In this document: positions 24,746 to 34,124 of the stretch, piece after piece
Numbering within the stretch: the stretch's first letter is position 1
Layout: the number at the start of each line of letters is the position of its first letter
NCBI GenBank assembly: GCA_938009275.1
Contig: CALLHY010000070.1
Span: 1 to 38,886 of the forward strand
Reading direction: 5' to 3'
Source: an uncultured bacterium
GTDB taxonomy: Bacteria > Cloacimonadota > Cloacimonadia > Cloacimonadales > Cloacimonadaceae
Length of the DNA stretch: 38,886 bases
The notes under the pieces: generated by a model
What the model was told of the DNA's origin: nothing
Databases searched by the model: none
What the model saw: the letters and a program-made list of their open reading frames with translations, nothing else
Translations under genes and position numbers: made by a program

Positions 24746-25275
24746 TGCGTATTATCACTGGTGCCTATAAGGGTCGCAACTTAGCATTGGTGCCGGGAAG
24801 AGGCACTCGTCCAACCACATCATTCAATCGTGAGATGCTGTTTAGTGTGCATCAGGATTATCAAAACAAGCGTGTACTGGATCTCTTTGCCGGTACAGGT
24901 TCATTTGGCCTGGAGGCATTGTCACGCGGAGCTGTGTGGGTAGACTTTGTGGAGTTTGCTCCTCCTGCCATTGGCACACTATTACATAATATACATCTGC
25001 TTGGCGTAGGTGATTGCTGCCATATCTGGCGCAAGCGGGTGGAAGCATATTTGAAAACATGCACCGAGACCTACGACATTATCTTTATGGACCCACCTTA
25101 CAACAAGAACCTGGTAAACCCAAGTTTGAGGCTAATCTACGATAGAGAACTGCTTAATGATGACGGTCTAATTGTGATAGAACACTCCCCAAAAGAAATG
25201 CTGGATGATGAATTTAGCCAGAAACGCCAAAGCTATAAAAGCAGTAAGAGCTCCAGTTTTAGCTGGCTGAGTTAA
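24745..25275 (+). CDS. rsmD: 16S rRNA (guanine966-N2)-methyltransferase RsmD
   Basis: 176 residues. RsmD signatures: the N-terminal MRIITGAYKGRNL, GTRPTTSFNREMLFSV, the SAM site VLDLFAGTGSFGLEALSRGA (44-63) and the catalytic IIFMDPPYNKN (DPPY at 116-119), then LIVIEHSP. It methylates N2 of G966 of 16S rRNA in the small subunit. The start overlaps the preceding stop by one base. The C-terminus is Ser/Lys-rich. The pantetheine-phosphate adenylyltransferase gene that often follows rsmD is absent; instead a terminator lies 20 bases after the stop. Confidence 0.93.
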   Translation: MRIITGAYKGRNLALVPGRGTRPTTSFNREMLFSVHQDYQNKRVLDLFAGTGSFGLEALSRGAVWVDFVEFAPPAIGTLLHNIHLLGVGDCCHIWRKRVEAYLKTCTETYDIIFMDPPYNKNLVNPSLRLIYDRELLNDDGLIVIEHSPKEMLDDEFSQKRQSYKSSKSSSFSWLS

Positions 25276-25290
25276 AGAAGATTTTAAGCA

Positions 25291-25322
25291 AAAAAAGGCA
25301 TCCCGTTGAGGATGCCTTTTTC
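25291..25322. terminator. Bidirectional rho-independent terminator
   Basis: Seven-bp GC core (GGCATCC 25297-25303, GGATGCC 25310-25316) with a 6-base loop, flanked by A-runs on the left and T-runs on the right. It works in both directions, ending the rsmD operon on the plus strand and the outer-membrane protein gene on the minus strand. Confidence 0.93.
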
Positions 25323-25339
25323 GTTATTTGTGTAATGCT

Positions 25340-26500
25340 TTAGTAGTTGAAATCAACCGAAACATTTCCGGCAAGACCGTTGGACTTGCCACCGATAAAG
25401 TTCGGGCCATCATGCAATAAGGATTGGCTAAGCACTGTGTCTATGCAGAACTTGCCAAACTTAAAGCCAAGTCCCATATCCATGTTGAAACCGGATTGAT
25501 ATTCTGCGGTTTCAGTATTAGCGTTTCCATTGGGATCATTGTTATAGCCATAGAAGGCATACTTTTGGGTTGCGCCAACGCGGCCAACCATCCAAGGAGT
25601 GATCTGTGATTCTAAACCGAGGGTATAGGTAGGCAGGTATAACCATGATTCGCTACCTTTGTCAGTCCCACTTGGGTCGGTGCTTTCCCAACCTTCTGAG
25701 ATCAGGTTAAGGGGTTTGAATCCGAAAATAAGTTTGTGCATATCGGAGAATTGATAATCCAGGCCAACGCCAAGATCGAAATTCATCATGGAATAGTCTT
25801 GTGTGTCGGTGCTTGCGAACTTCTGTTCGTCAGAGCCACTCATCAGACCAAGATTAGCAGCGGCAACCAGAACAAATTCATCGGTATCCATAAGGAAATA
25901 ACGGCCCTGAGCACTGAAGCCAAAGCCACCCATGGAGGTTTCGTTTTGGTCTATGTCATTCTTTGTTCCGGCACCCCAGAATCCCAAGCCAACACCGATA
26001 TCCATCTTTTCATCGCTCATGCCGCCGCTTAATTCGAAGTAGCTGGCACTGAGTTCTGCAAACTTATCAGGATTGTCGGCGAGGTCTTTTTTCTTGCTGT
26101 CGATGGCCATGCCAAAACCGACACCAAATTTATCCATGAAGCCATAGTAGAATTGAATCTTCTTGCTGATATCCAGATCGCCGGGAACGAAGTTATTTGC
26201 CGTGGGAAGGTGGGTGGCAACGTTAATCTTCGTATCGGTATTCAGATATACACCAAGCTTATTGCTTAAGAAAGGAAGGTTGGCACCTAGTTTCCAGCTT
26301 GAGACTGATGAAGATGGAAGCTCGGCACGAACATTGTTCTCATACTGATGAATAACCCCGGGATAGGCATGAATGTCAGTGTTATCCCGGATAAAACCAA
26401 AGGGATTGCCCAAGGCAGCCATTCTGCTTTCTGTGGCGAAAACGCTGCTTACAGCAAGTGTAAGCACTACGAACAACAGGAGCAATGCTTTGCGATTCAT
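25340..26500 (-). CDS. Outer-membrane barrel/transport-type protein
   Basis: 386 residues with a signal peptide (MNRKALLLLFVVLTLAVSSVFA). The mature protein starts TESRMAALGNPFGFIRDNTD, a pattern seen in PorV/FadL-like and UPF0164-type barrels of this group. Many alternating strands follow (KLGANLPFLSNKLGVYLNTD, GFMDKFGVGFGMAIDSK, DIGVGLGFWGAG, YLPTYTLGLESQI, MDMGLGFKFGKFCID), and it closes with GLAGNVSVDFNY, ending in an aromatic residue as barrel proteins do. GAGAGGA lies a few bases before the ATG. It ends at a bidirectional terminator and has no operon partner. The transported substrate cannot be inferred. Confidence 0.78.
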   Translation of the reverse strand: MNRKALLLLFVVLTLAVSSVFATESRMAALGNPFGFIRDNTDIHAYPGVIHQYENNVRAELPSSSVSSWKLGANLPFLSNKLGVYLNTDTKINVATHLPTANNFVPGDLDISKKIQFYYGFMDKFGVGFGMAIDSKKKDLADNPDKFAELSASYFELSGGMSDEKMDIGVGLGFWGAGTKNDIDQNETSMGGFGFSAQGRYFLMDTDEFVLVAAANLGLMSGSDEQKFASTDTQDYSMMNFDLGVGLDYQFSDMHKLIFGFKPLNLISEGWESTDPSGTDKGSESWLYLPTYTLGLESQITPWMVGRVGATQKYAFYGYNNDPNGNANTETAEYQSGFNMDMGLGFKFGKFCIDTVLSQSLLHDGPNFIGGKSNGLAGNVSVDFNY

Positions 26501-27104
26501 ATGAATCCTCTCATATTTTATTGCCTAACCCGCTGTGCGAAAAGCACGCAAGTCAAGCTTAATTCATACTAATGAGAGGCTAATAATCCTGTCAATCTTT
26601 TTTTTTGCTAAAATGCAGTTTTAGCTCTTGCTGCTAAAGGGATGCAAGAGTAGCAGGGGTAGAAATACCTGTAGGAACCAAAGAGCAGCAAATAACGTAA
26701 TTAGATGTATAGCAATTAGATGCGACTGCGCACAGCGCAGTTGAAAATCATAAAAATCAGTAACTTGTTTAGTCTGCTAGGCTAAGAAAAATAATCTTAA
26801 AATAGCGAAAATTACTTTCAGGCTTGTAAAAGTTTTGCCAATAATCGGCTATCGATTTAGGTAAAAATCTTTCAAGCTTGCATGCAGAATACTTGAACGA
26901 ATTACTAATGAATTACGCATGAATTACGGATGAGATGCGTAGTTCATGCGTATTTCTTGCGCAATTCCTTCAAGGAAGCTCCACCAAACTTGCTTAGCTC
27001 ACATTGCCGCTGATGTTTGGGGACAAAAGAAAGATATTGACGGATTATACTATCCACAGAGAAATAACATCGGGTATATGAAGAGATAACAGAATGGAGA
27101 TAAG
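26501..27104. other. Intergenic region with inverted repeats before mtnA
   Basis: About 600 AT-rich bases with no supported gene. Features seen: CTCTTGC/GCAAGAG arms near 26624-26650, a direct repeat of atgaattacg near 26908-26927, and a perfect 10-bp inverted repeat (TACGCATGAA 26914-26923, complement 26943-26952). The mtnA promoter must lie here; GGAGATAAG is its ribosome site. Confidence 0.5.
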
Positions 27105-28139
27105 ATGCAGATTTATGGTAATGACTACCGCTCTGTTTGGTTTGAGCATGGCAGAGTGAAAATGATAGATCAAAACAAGTTGCCCTTCGACTTCAAGATT
27201 GCCGAATACTGCAATTACATGGAAGTTGCCGCAGCGATACGAGACATGACGGTTCGGGGAGCTCCGGCTATTGGCGCAGCGGGAGCTTATGGCATGGCTT
27301 TGGCAGCTATGAATGCACCGGATGACAAGTTTCGCGCTTATCTGCGGTCGGCAAGGGACGAACTGGTGGGCACACGCCCCACTGCCATAGACTTGAATAA
27401 TGGCGTTTGCCACGTTTACAATACTGCTTTGAAGTTTATCCCCGATTTTGATCACGCTCGCCAGGTAGCCCTATTGGCAGCGCGAGAGTTTGCGCATAAG
27501 AGTGAAGAAGATTGCAGGCAGATAGGCATAATAGGAGCGGAGATTGTTCCTCATGGTGCGAGGATATTAACGCACTGCAATGCCGGAGCATTGGCAACTG
27601 TGGACTGGGGTACTGCCTTGTCCGTAATCAGAATGGCTCACAAGAAGAATAAGGATATATTTGTGTATGTGGACGAAACCCGCCCACGCTTTCAGGGGGC
27701 TCGTTTAACCGCCTGGGAGCTGGAGCAGGAAGGCATTCCTCACGCGGTTATCACCGACAGTGCCGCCGGATTCTACTTCTGGAAAAAGGAGATAGACTTG
27801 GTGATTACCGGTGCCGATCGGGTTTGCCTGAACGGAGATATCGCCAATAAAATCGGCACCTATGAGAAGGCAATTCTGGCGCATGAGCACAAGATACCTT
27901 TTTATATTGCCGCACCGCTAACCACCTTTGATTTTGCCTGCAAGGGCGGAGCAGACATCCCGATAGAAATCCGGGATGAAGATGAGATTAAACTAGTAGA
28001 GGGAAACATGGTGGCAAACCCGAACAGCCCTGCGCTAAATCCCTCTTTTGACATCACCCCGGCAAAATATATCACGGGGATTATTACCGACAAGGGCATT
28101 TTTAAGCCCAATGAAGCAGCACAGAGGGTGCAGAGATGA
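27105..28139 (+). CDS. mtnA: Methylthioribose-1-phosphate isomerase
   Basis: 344 residues, full length. It converts 5-methylthioribose-1-phosphate to methylthioribulose-1-phosphate in methionine salvage. Family signatures: MTVRGAPAIGAAGAYG (RGAPAIG at 51-57), RPTAIDLNNG, ILTHCNAGALATVDWGT with the active-site Cys158, and ITGADRVCLNGDIANKIGTY with catalytic Asp238. The C-terminus has the usual PNSPALNPSFDITPAKYITG and IITDKGIF. GGAGATAAG precedes the ATG. The gene overlaps mtaD by 4 bases (ATGA), so the two are translationally coupled. Confidence 0.96.
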   Translation: MQIYGNDYRSVWFEHGRVKMIDQNKLPFDFKIAEYCNYMEVAAAIRDMTVRGAPAIGAAGAYGMALAAMNAPDDKFRAYLRSARDELVGTRPTAIDLNNGVCHVYNTALKFIPDFDHARQVALLAAREFAHKSEEDCRQIGIIGAEIVPHGARILTHCNAGALATVDWGTALSVIRMAHKKNKDIFVYVDETRPRFQGARLTAWELEQEGIPHAVITDSAAGFYFWKKEIDLVITGADRVCLNGDIANKIGTYEKAILAHEHKIPFYIAAPLTTFDFACKGGADIPIEIRDEDEIKLVEGNMVANPNSPALNPSFDITPAKYITGIITDKGIFKPNEAAQRVQR

Positions 28140-29446
28140 CCTTCGATCTTGTGCTGAAGAATGGCAGCATAATTTGCATGGATGAGCAGCGACGGGTGCT
28201 GGAGCAGCATGCAATCGGGATTATTGGCAACATGATTGCAGCCATCTTTCCGCTTGGTTCCTCTAGTTACACCGCCAAAGCGGAGATTGATGCTTCTAAC
28301 TGCTTAGTAATACCCGGGCTGATAAATGCTCATTCTCATTTACCCATGACCTATTTTAGAGGCCTGGCAGATGATTTGCCCCTGCAAGACTGGTTGCAGA
28401 ATCATATCTGGCCTTTGGAAGCCAAGCTGGTAAACGAGACATTTGTATATGATGCTTGCCTGCACGGTTCTGCAGAAATGCTTCGTAATGGCATAACATG
28501 CAGCAATGATATGTATTTTCACATGGCGGCAATTGCCGATGCTTGCAGTAAGGCCGGGCTAAGGGTGATAGTTAGCGAAGCCTTGATAGACCCGTCTGAC
28601 AGGGGAGAAAAGTATTTGCAGGGCATTGGCACGAAGGTGAGAGAGATGAAACAGCGATACCAGGATAAGCAATTGGTGGATTTCAGCCTTGCCCCGCATG
28701 CCATTTATACTTGCAGTGAAGCCACTCTTCGCCGGTGTGCCGAAGTGGCTGCCAAAGAGGGCTTCCTTATCCATTTGCACCTTAGCGAAACAGAGTCCGA
28801 AGTGCAAAACTGCATTGCCGAACATGGCAATAGACCAGTTGTCTATTTGGAATCACTGGGCTTGCTGGATGTTCCGGCTGTCTTTGCGCATGGTATCTGG
28901 GTGGATGATACCGAGATGCAGCTATTGGCAAAACATGGTAACAGCAGCATTGCCATCTGCACCGAGAGTAACCTGAAATTAACCTCAGGCTTTGCCCCGA
29001 TTGCCAGGTATCAGCAGCATGGGATAAACTACTGCCTTGCCACCGATGGCGTGGCGAGCAACAACGATCTTGACCTATTGGCAGAGCTGTCAGTAACTGC
29101 TAAACTGCATAAAACTTTGAATAATGACGCTACCTTTCTACCTGCAAAACAGGCATTTGCTGGAGTTACCATTGACGCTGCCAATGCTATTGGTAAAGCT
29201 AATGAGATTGGCAGCATAGAAAGTGGTAAGTTGGCAGACATCGTGGTGATAAAGCTGGATGAATTGGGCAGCCAACCCATCTACAATCCCTATTCTCATT
29301 TGGTGTATGCAGCAAATAGCCGCAGCGTTCGGGACGTGATTGTAAACGGCACGACATCCATGCTAAATGGCGAACTGTGCCACGTTAACGAAGCGGACTT
29401 GCTGGCAACGGCAGTAAGCTATAAAACACAGATACAGGAACAATAA
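28136..29446 (+). CDS. mtaD: 5-methylthioadenosine/S-adenosylhomocysteine deaminase
   Basis: 436 residues of the amidohydrolase fold. Metal ligands are visible: H66 and H68 in INAHSHLPMTYFRG, H213/H215 in IHLHLSETESEV, H252 in FAHGIW and D304 in CLATDGVASNND. PLQDWLQNHIWPLEAKL and SNLKLTSGFAPI are typical of MTA/SAH deaminases rather than guanine deaminase. The predicted reaction is MTA to methylthioinosine (or SAH to S-inosylhomocysteine) plus ammonia. The overlap with mtnA supports the MTA role. The stop shares a base with the smpB start (TAATG). Confidence 0.92.
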   Translation: MTFDLVLKNGSIICMDEQRRVLEQHAIGIIGNMIAAIFPLGSSSYTAKAEIDASNCLVIPGLINAHSHLPMTYFRGLADDLPLQDWLQNHIWPLEAKLVNETFVYDACLHGSAEMLRNGITCSNDMYFHMAAIADACSKAGLRVIVSEALIDPSDRGEKYLQGIGTKVREMKQRYQDKQLVDFSLAPHAIYTCSEATLRRCAEVAAKEGFLIHLHLSETESEVQNCIAEHGNRPVVYLESLGLLDVPAVFAHGIWVDDTEMQLLAKHGNSSIAICTESNLKLTSGFAPIARYQQHGINYCLATDGVASNNDLDLLAELSVTAKLHKTLNNDATFLPAKQAFAGVTIDAANAIGKANEIGSIESGKLADIVVIKLDELGSQPIYNPYSHLVYAANSRSVRDVIVNGTTSMLNGELCHVNEADLLATAVSYKTQIQEQ

Positions 29447-29883
29447 TGCTATCCATAAAAAACCGAAAGGCACTGCACGAGTACTTTGTGATCCAGAAGT
29501 TTGAGGCGGGTATAGCCTTGGTGGGAACCGAGATAAAATCCATCCGTGCGGGCAAGCTGAACTTTAAAGACAGCTATGCCAAAGTGGATAAAGGCGAGTG
29601 CTGGCTAATGAACCTGCACATCAGCCCCTGGGAGAAGGCTTCGTTCTTCAATCATCAGGCAGAGCGTCCCCGCCGATTGCTATTACACAAGAACGAGATA
29701 AACCGTCTAAAAAGCAAGGTGGAAGAACAGGGCATGACCCTGATTCCCCTGGAGATATATATAAACGAACAAGGCTTTTGCAAGGTAAGCCTGGCCTTAG
29801 CCAAGGGCAAGAAGCTGTATGACAAACGCGAAAGCCTGCAAAAGAAAGACATGGAACGCGATAGAGCGCGTGATGATAAGTAG
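29446..29883 (+). CDS. smpB: SsrA-binding protein SmpB
   Basis: 145 residues, normal length. SmpB binds tmRNA and brings it to stalled ribosomes. Signatures: KALHEYFVIQKFEAGIALVG, TEIKSIRAGKLNFKDSYAKV, HISPWEKASFFNHQAERPRR, LLLHKNEINRLKSKVEEQG and the basic C-terminal tail GKKLYDKRESLQKKDMERD. The start overlaps the mtaD stop. No ssrA gene was recognised in the window. Confidence 0.96.
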   Translation: MLSIKNRKALHEYFVIQKFEAGIALVGTEIKSIRAGKLNFKDSYAKVDKGECWLMNLHISPWEKASFFNHQAERPRRLLLHKNEINRLKSKVEEQGMTLIPLEIYINEQGFCKVSLALAKGKKLYDKRESLQKKDMERDRARDDK

Positions 29884-29899
29884 CAATAAAGAAGGCATT

Positions 29900-31360
29900 A
29901 TGAACGCAAATACGCAGTATAACAAAATTAGTTTTTATCTGAATGGAAAAGAGCAAAGCGCAAGTATTCCGGCAGGGCTTAGCACCCTGGATTGGCTTAA
30001 TAAACATCGAAATATGTATGGCACCAAATGTAGCTGCAACGAAGGCGATTGTGGCGCATGCACGGTGGTGATAGCCTATCCGCGTGAAGGCAGCATTGTA
30101 TATGAAGCTATAAACTCATGTTTGTATCCAGCCGCAAAGCTGCATGGCAGGCATCTGATTACTATTGAGGCAATTGGCACACCTGAAGAGCTGCACCCCA
30201 TCCAGGAAGCAATGCTAAAGCATCATGGAACTCAGTGCGGGTATTGCACACCGGGATTTGTGATGAGCATGTTTGCCATGTTTGCCATGCAAAGCCATCC
30301 CGATAAAGAAAGCATTTTCTCTGCCTTAGAGGGCAATCTCTGCCGTTGTACAGGCTATCAATCCATTTTGGATGCTGCAATGGAGATATCCGAAAACTAT
30401 AGCCCGGATACTATTGTCCCGCAGTGGTGCAGGGAAGTGGAGCCGATGCTGTTTAGCTTTAAGCAGGCTGCTTATATGGGCGAAGCTGATAATGCTAATC
30501 CGGGCTTGGTGCAGAAGTATTATCTGCCCGAAGACATGTCGTCATTATTCGATGTTTGCGATAGCGAGCCAGCAGCAAGGTTCATTGCCGGTGGCACGGA
30601 CATTGTGGTTCAGATGAACATTAGTCGCAGGGAGTTTCCTGTATTGATAGACCTATGCCGCATCGATGCTCTAAATAAGCTTTACCTGCAACGAGACGGG
30701 CTGCATATTGGGGCAATGATAAGCTATAGCCAGTTGTTTGAATCGGGCATTGTAAAATCAGATTATCCTGCCTTGCATGAGCTGATAAATAAGATTGCAT
30801 CACGCCAAATACGCAATTTTGGCACCATTGTTGGCAATATTGCCAATGCTTCTCCCATTGGTGACAGCCTTCCGCTGCTGTTAGCGCTTGATGCCAGGCT
30901 GGTTCTTGCTTCCCGGCAGGGTGAAAGGATTATCCCCCTTAGCAGCTTCTTTATCGCTTACCGCAAAACTGCATTACAGCAAAATGAGATAGTAAAAGAG
31001 CTGGTATTGCCCATCATCCCAAGAGGCAACTACGTTCACAGCATCAAAAGTGCCAAACGCAAATCGGTGGATATTTCATCGGTGGTAACTGCCATAAACC
31101 TTGCATGGGATGGCGACAGGATTTGTAGTGCCCGTCTTGCCCTGGGAGGCGTGGCTGCCACTACTGTGCTGTCGGGTAAGTTCGGCGAGTTAGTTATCGG
31201 CAAAGCAGCTTCAGAGCTGGATAGTGTATCCATTGCCGAGGCTATTGCCGCAGACTATGCCCCGCTAAGCGATGTGCGTGGAAGCGCTGAATATCGCACA
31301 AAGCTGATTATTGAGCATATAGCTATCTACATAGAGCATATTAAGGGGAGGCAAGCATGA
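29900..31360 (+). CDS. xdhA: Xanthine dehydrogenase-type small subunit ([2Fe-2S] and FAD)
   Basis: 486 residues from the ATG at 29900, which has GAAGG just before it; the frame is open further upstream into smpB but without a site. Plant-type [2Fe-2S] ligands are C44, C46, C51, C54 (CSCNEGDCGAC) and C74. The second cluster is C113/C116 (QCGYCTPGF) and C148/C150 (CRCTGY). Residues about 190-370 are the FAD domain (FIAGGTDIVVQM, RQIRNFGTIVGNIANASPIG), then the CO-dehydrogenase flavoprotein C-terminal domain (KRKSVDISSVVTAINL). Domain order matches XdhA of bacterial XdhAB enzymes. It overlaps the large-subunit gene by 4 bases. Hypoxanthine/xanthine is the likely substrate, but related hydroxylases share this layout. 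Confidence 0.88.
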   Translation: MNANTQYNKISFYLNGKEQSASIPAGLSTLDWLNKHRNMYGTKCSCNEGDCGACTVVIAYPREGSIVYEAINSCLYPAAKLHGRHLITIEAIGTPEELHPIQEAMLKHHGTQCGYCTPGFVMSMFAMFAMQSHPDKESIFSALEGNLCRCTGYQSILDAAMEISENYSPDTIVPQWCREVEPMLFSFKQAAYMGEADNANPGLVQKYYLPEDMSSLFDVCDSEPAARFIAGGTDIVVQMNISRREFPVLIDLCRIDALNKLYLQRDGLHIGAMISYSQLFESGIVKSDYPALHELINKIASRQIRNFGTIVGNIANASPIGDSLPLLLALDARLVLASRQGERIIPLSSFFIAYRKTALQQNEIVKELVLPIIPRGNYVHSIKSAKRKSVDISSVVTAINLAWDGDRICSARLALGGVAATTVLSGKFGELVIGKAASELDSVSIAEAIAADYAPLSDVRGSAEYRTKLIIEHIAIYIEHIKGRQA

Positions 31361-33627
31361 AACAGCCTGCGCACATTAGCGGAAGTTTACACCTAACGGG
31401 CAGATCGCGCTTCATAGCCGATGAAGTCTGTGTTTATGGTATGCTGCATGCCAAGTTTTTCTTTTCTCCCGTTGCTCATGCCAAGATAATTAGCATGGAT
31501 GTAAGCGAGGCAGAAAACTATCCCGGAGTGCATAGCGTTATTACCGCAAAAAGCATCACCGGAGAGAACCAGATTGGCCATGTGATAAAAGATGAGCCGC
31601 TATTTCCCGAAGAGATAATTATGTATCATCACCAGCCTCTGGCAATGGTGTTGGCAGAGGACGAATTTATCGCCGAAACGGCAGCCAAGCTGATAAAGCT
31701 GCAATATGAAGAACTGGAGCCAATTCTGGATGTACTGATTGCGGATGCGAAAAGCGAATGGTATGTTCCGGAAAGACGCATAGAATGCGGCGACGTGGAT
31801 GCCGTGTTTGCCGGAGCGGCGAATGTGCTGGAGGGACAGACCAGCAACTCCGGACAAGAGCACTTTTATATGGAAGGTCAACGCACCCGGGCGATTCCCT
31901 TTGAGGATAGCAGATTGCTATTGCAATGCGCAACGCAAAGCACTATGGAAGTTCAGGAAGTTGTTTCGCACCTACTGGGCATTCCTGCGCATGACATTGT
32001 GGTAGATTTACCTCGCCTGGGCGGAGCATTTGGCGGAAAAGAACGTGCTGCCACCATTTGGGCATGCATGGCAGCCCTGGGGGCATTCATTAGTCGTAAG
32101 CCCGTACAGGTGAAGCTTAGCCGTGATGAGGATATGCATGCCACCGGTAAAAGACATCCTTTTACGTCCATGTGGAAAGTGGCATACAGTGATGAAGGCA
32201 AGATACTTGCCTATGATATACAGCTACTTGCCAATGGCGGTGCCTATGCCGATTTATCGGTTGCCATTCTGGAGCGTGCCTTGTTCCATGCCGAAAATGC
32301 GTATCATATTCCCAATGCCCGTATTAGAGGTAGAGCCTGTCGCACCAATCTGCCTCCCAATACCGCTTTCAGGGGCTTTGGAGCTCCGCAGGGCATATTC
32401 GTAATCGAAAGCGTGATTCAGCTTATAGCCAAAAAACTGAAGCTTGACCCCCTTGCCATCAGGAAGTTAAATTCCTATCAGAATGGTAATAAAACCCCTT
32501 ACGATCAAGAGATAAGGGAATGCCAGATTACTGATATTTTTGATAAGCTTGCCAGAGACGCTAACTACTTATCTCTTAAAGAAGAAGTGGCAGAGTTCAA
32601 TGCCAAGTACAGCCATCTGAAGAGAGGTATTGGCATAGTGCCTGTGAAGTTCGGTATATCATTCACCACTGCCCTCTTAAACCAGGGCTCCGCTCTTATC
32701 TGGATATACATCGATGGCTCTATCTCGGTAAGCACCGGAGGTGTGGAAATGGGGCAAGAGCTGTGCACCAAGGTGGCAGTAGTGGTGTCCCGTATACTGG
32801 GAGTGCCGGTATCGCAGATAAAGGTGGAGAGCAGCAACACTCAAAGAGTGGGCAATGCCTCGCCCACTGCGGCTTCAACGGGTAGCGACATCAATGGCAA
32901 CGCCGCACGAATAGCAGCCGAGAAAGTGCGTAATCAACTTTGTGAGCCTGCTAATAAGCTTATTGCAACTAAGTTCAAAATTGATGTTTGCCCCGATGAG
33001 CTGGTCTTTGCCGATGGAATGATAATGCCCATAAATAAACCTGAGTATGGCATCAGCTTCCGGGAACTGGTGAAGTTTGCCTATAATGAGCGGGTTCCTT
33101 TAGGAGCTTACGGCTATTACCGCACCCCTGATTTGTGGTTCGACAGAGAAATAGGTAAGGGGCACCCCTTTCATTATTACGTTTATGGTGCTGCGCTGGC
33201 AGAGGTGGAACTGGATATCAGATTGGGAGAACACAAGTTGCGTAAACTGCACATTATTCATGAAAATGGCAGCAGCCTGAATGAGCGGGTGGACAATGGA
33301 CAGGTTATAGGAGCTGCGGTGCAGGGCTACGGCTGGTGCACTATGGAAGACCTGAAGTATAACGACAAAGGGATATATACCAGTGCCAATCCATCTACCT
33401 ATAAGATACCGGGGATAAGAGATTTGCCCGAGGACTTCCAGGTGGAGCTGCTGCCGTCACAATCCAAAGAAGCCAGCGTTTTTGGCTCGAAGGCAACCGG
33501 AGAACCACCGCTTATTTATGGCCTGGCAGTGTTCTTTGCCCTACAGGATGCTGTTAATGCGGCTAAACCTGATGCACATCTAAGCTTTCCCGCCACTCCC
33601 GAAGCCCTGTTGCTGGCTATGAACTAA
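31357..33627 (+). CDS. xdhB: Xanthine dehydrogenase-type molybdenum subunit
   Basis: 756 residues. Molybdenum hydroxylase large subunit: the N-terminal a/b hammerhead (GSLHLTGRSRFIADEVCVYG, FFSPVAHAKIISMDVSEAE), then Mo-pterin contacts GQEHFYMEGQRTRA, LGGAFGGKERAATIWACMAA, TAFRGFGAPQGIFVIE, GGVEMGQELCTKVAVV and VFGSKATGEPPLIYGLAVFF; the final GEPP region carries the catalytic Glu in homologues. Xanthine dehydrogenases of the Rhodobacter type have these motifs in this order. Substrate assignment to xanthine/hypoxanthine rests on overall resemblance and on the mtnA-mtaD neighbourhood. No XdhC-type maturation factor or Mo-cofactor gene is present. After the stop the DNA turns into repeats. Confidence 0.88.
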   Translation: MKQPAHISGSLHLTGRSRFIADEVCVYGMLHAKFFFSPVAHAKIISMDVSEAENYPGVHSVITAKSITGENQIGHVIKDEPLFPEEIIMYHHQPLAMVLAEDEFIAETAAKLIKLQYEELEPILDVLIADAKSEWYVPERRIECGDVDAVFAGAANVLEGQTSNSGQEHFYMEGQRTRAIPFEDSRLLLQCATQSTMEVQEVVSHLLGIPAHDIVVDLPRLGGAFGGKERAATIWACMAALGAFISRKPVQVKLSRDEDMHATGKRHPFTSMWKVAYSDEGKILAYDIQLLANGGAYADLSVAILERALFHAENAYHIPNARIRGRACRTNLPPNTAFRGFGAPQGIFVIESVIQLIAKKLKLDPLAIRKLNSYQNGNKTPYDQEIRECQITDIFDKLARDANYLSLKEEVAEFNAKYSHLKRGIGIVPVKFGISFTTALLNQGSALIWIYIDGSISVSTGGVEMGQELCTKVAVVVSRILGVPVSQIKVESSNTQRVGNASPTAASTGSDINGNAARIAAEKVRNQLCEPANKLIATKFKIDVCPDELVFADGMIMPINKPEYGISFRELVKFAYNERVPLGAYGYYRTPDLWFDREIGKGHPFHYYVYGAALAEVELDIRLGEHKLRKLHIIHENGSSLNERVDNGQVIGAAVQGYGWCTMEDLKYNDKGIYTSANPSTYKIPGIRDLPEDFQVELLPSQSKEASVFGSKATGEPPLIYGLAVFFALQDAVNAAKPDAHLSFPATPEALLLAMN

Positions 33628-33712
33628 AGCTCTTAGCATTGCTTGAGCGACGGATAAAAGCCTTAGGAGTAAGCCTCACGATCAAGGCACCCACCAATGC
33701 CAAGCCCTTTGG

Positions 33713-33896
33713 GGGCGACACGATTTGTATTTAACAAAGAGGATAAGAGATTGCGGTAGACGGTAACGTTTGGCGGTAAACGTTTGGCGGTAAACGTTAG
33801 GCGTTATGCGTAAGACGTAAGAAGTTAAACGTAAAGTGGTATGCGTTAGATGCTATGCGTTAGATGCTATGCGTTTATCCATAGATTTGTCGTTCC
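33713..33896 (+). repeat. Left arm of a long inverted repeat
   Basis: It starts gggcgacacgat and ends tagatttgtcgttcc. It matches the reverse complement of 38549-38747, with identical stretches of up to about 50 bases (for example gacgtaagaagttaaacgta and its continuation) and length differences in the tgcgttagatgcta units. Inside it are short degenerate units of the type gtaaacgtttggcg. Confidence 0.85.
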
Positions 33897-33982
33897 CGCG
33901 GAGGCGGGAATCCAGCAAAAGCAAAACGTCAAGATGACGTTTCTACCACCCACTGTCGTTCCCGCGGAGGCGGGAATCCAGC
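33889..33982 (+). repeat. REP/dRS3-like hairpin repeats, copies 1 and 2
   Basis: Two 28-base copies (33889-33916 and 33955-33982) of gtcgttcccgcggaggcggg plus aatccagc, with the inverted arms CCCGC/GCGGG. Between them is a second hairpin, AAACGTCA AGA TGACGTTT (33924-33942). The core resembles the ATTCCC-N8-GGGAAT type of dispersed repeat described in Neisseria (dRS3), although it is a different genome. Confidence 0.75.
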
Positions 33983-34042
33983 CCTTTATTATCCACGAAT
34001 CTCACTAATTAACACCAATGTTTTCCAGAGCATCCGCCCCTT

Positions 34043-34124
34043 CTCGACCCCTCGACCTCTCGACCTCTCGACCTCTCGACTTACACACCCCAGCACGTCC
34101 GCACCCCAGCACCCCAGCACCTGC
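34043..34124 (+). repeat. Minisatellite (ctcgacct and ccccagca units)
   Basis: Four to five units of ctcgacct (34043-34080) followed by acgtccgcaccccagcac-type units (34085-34124). The same two unit types occur in inverted orientation at 38764-38832. Confidence 0.8.

Noticed and set aside
27045..27455. 136-codon minus-strand frame over mtnA
   Set aside because: It lies opposite the well-conserved mtnA N-terminus and is a shadow of its codons.
29819..29899. Earlier start for the XdhA-type subunit inside smpB
   Set aside because: The extra 27 residues lie opposite the SmpB C-terminus in another frame; the ATG at 29900 has its own ribosome site and begins the ferredoxin-like domain.
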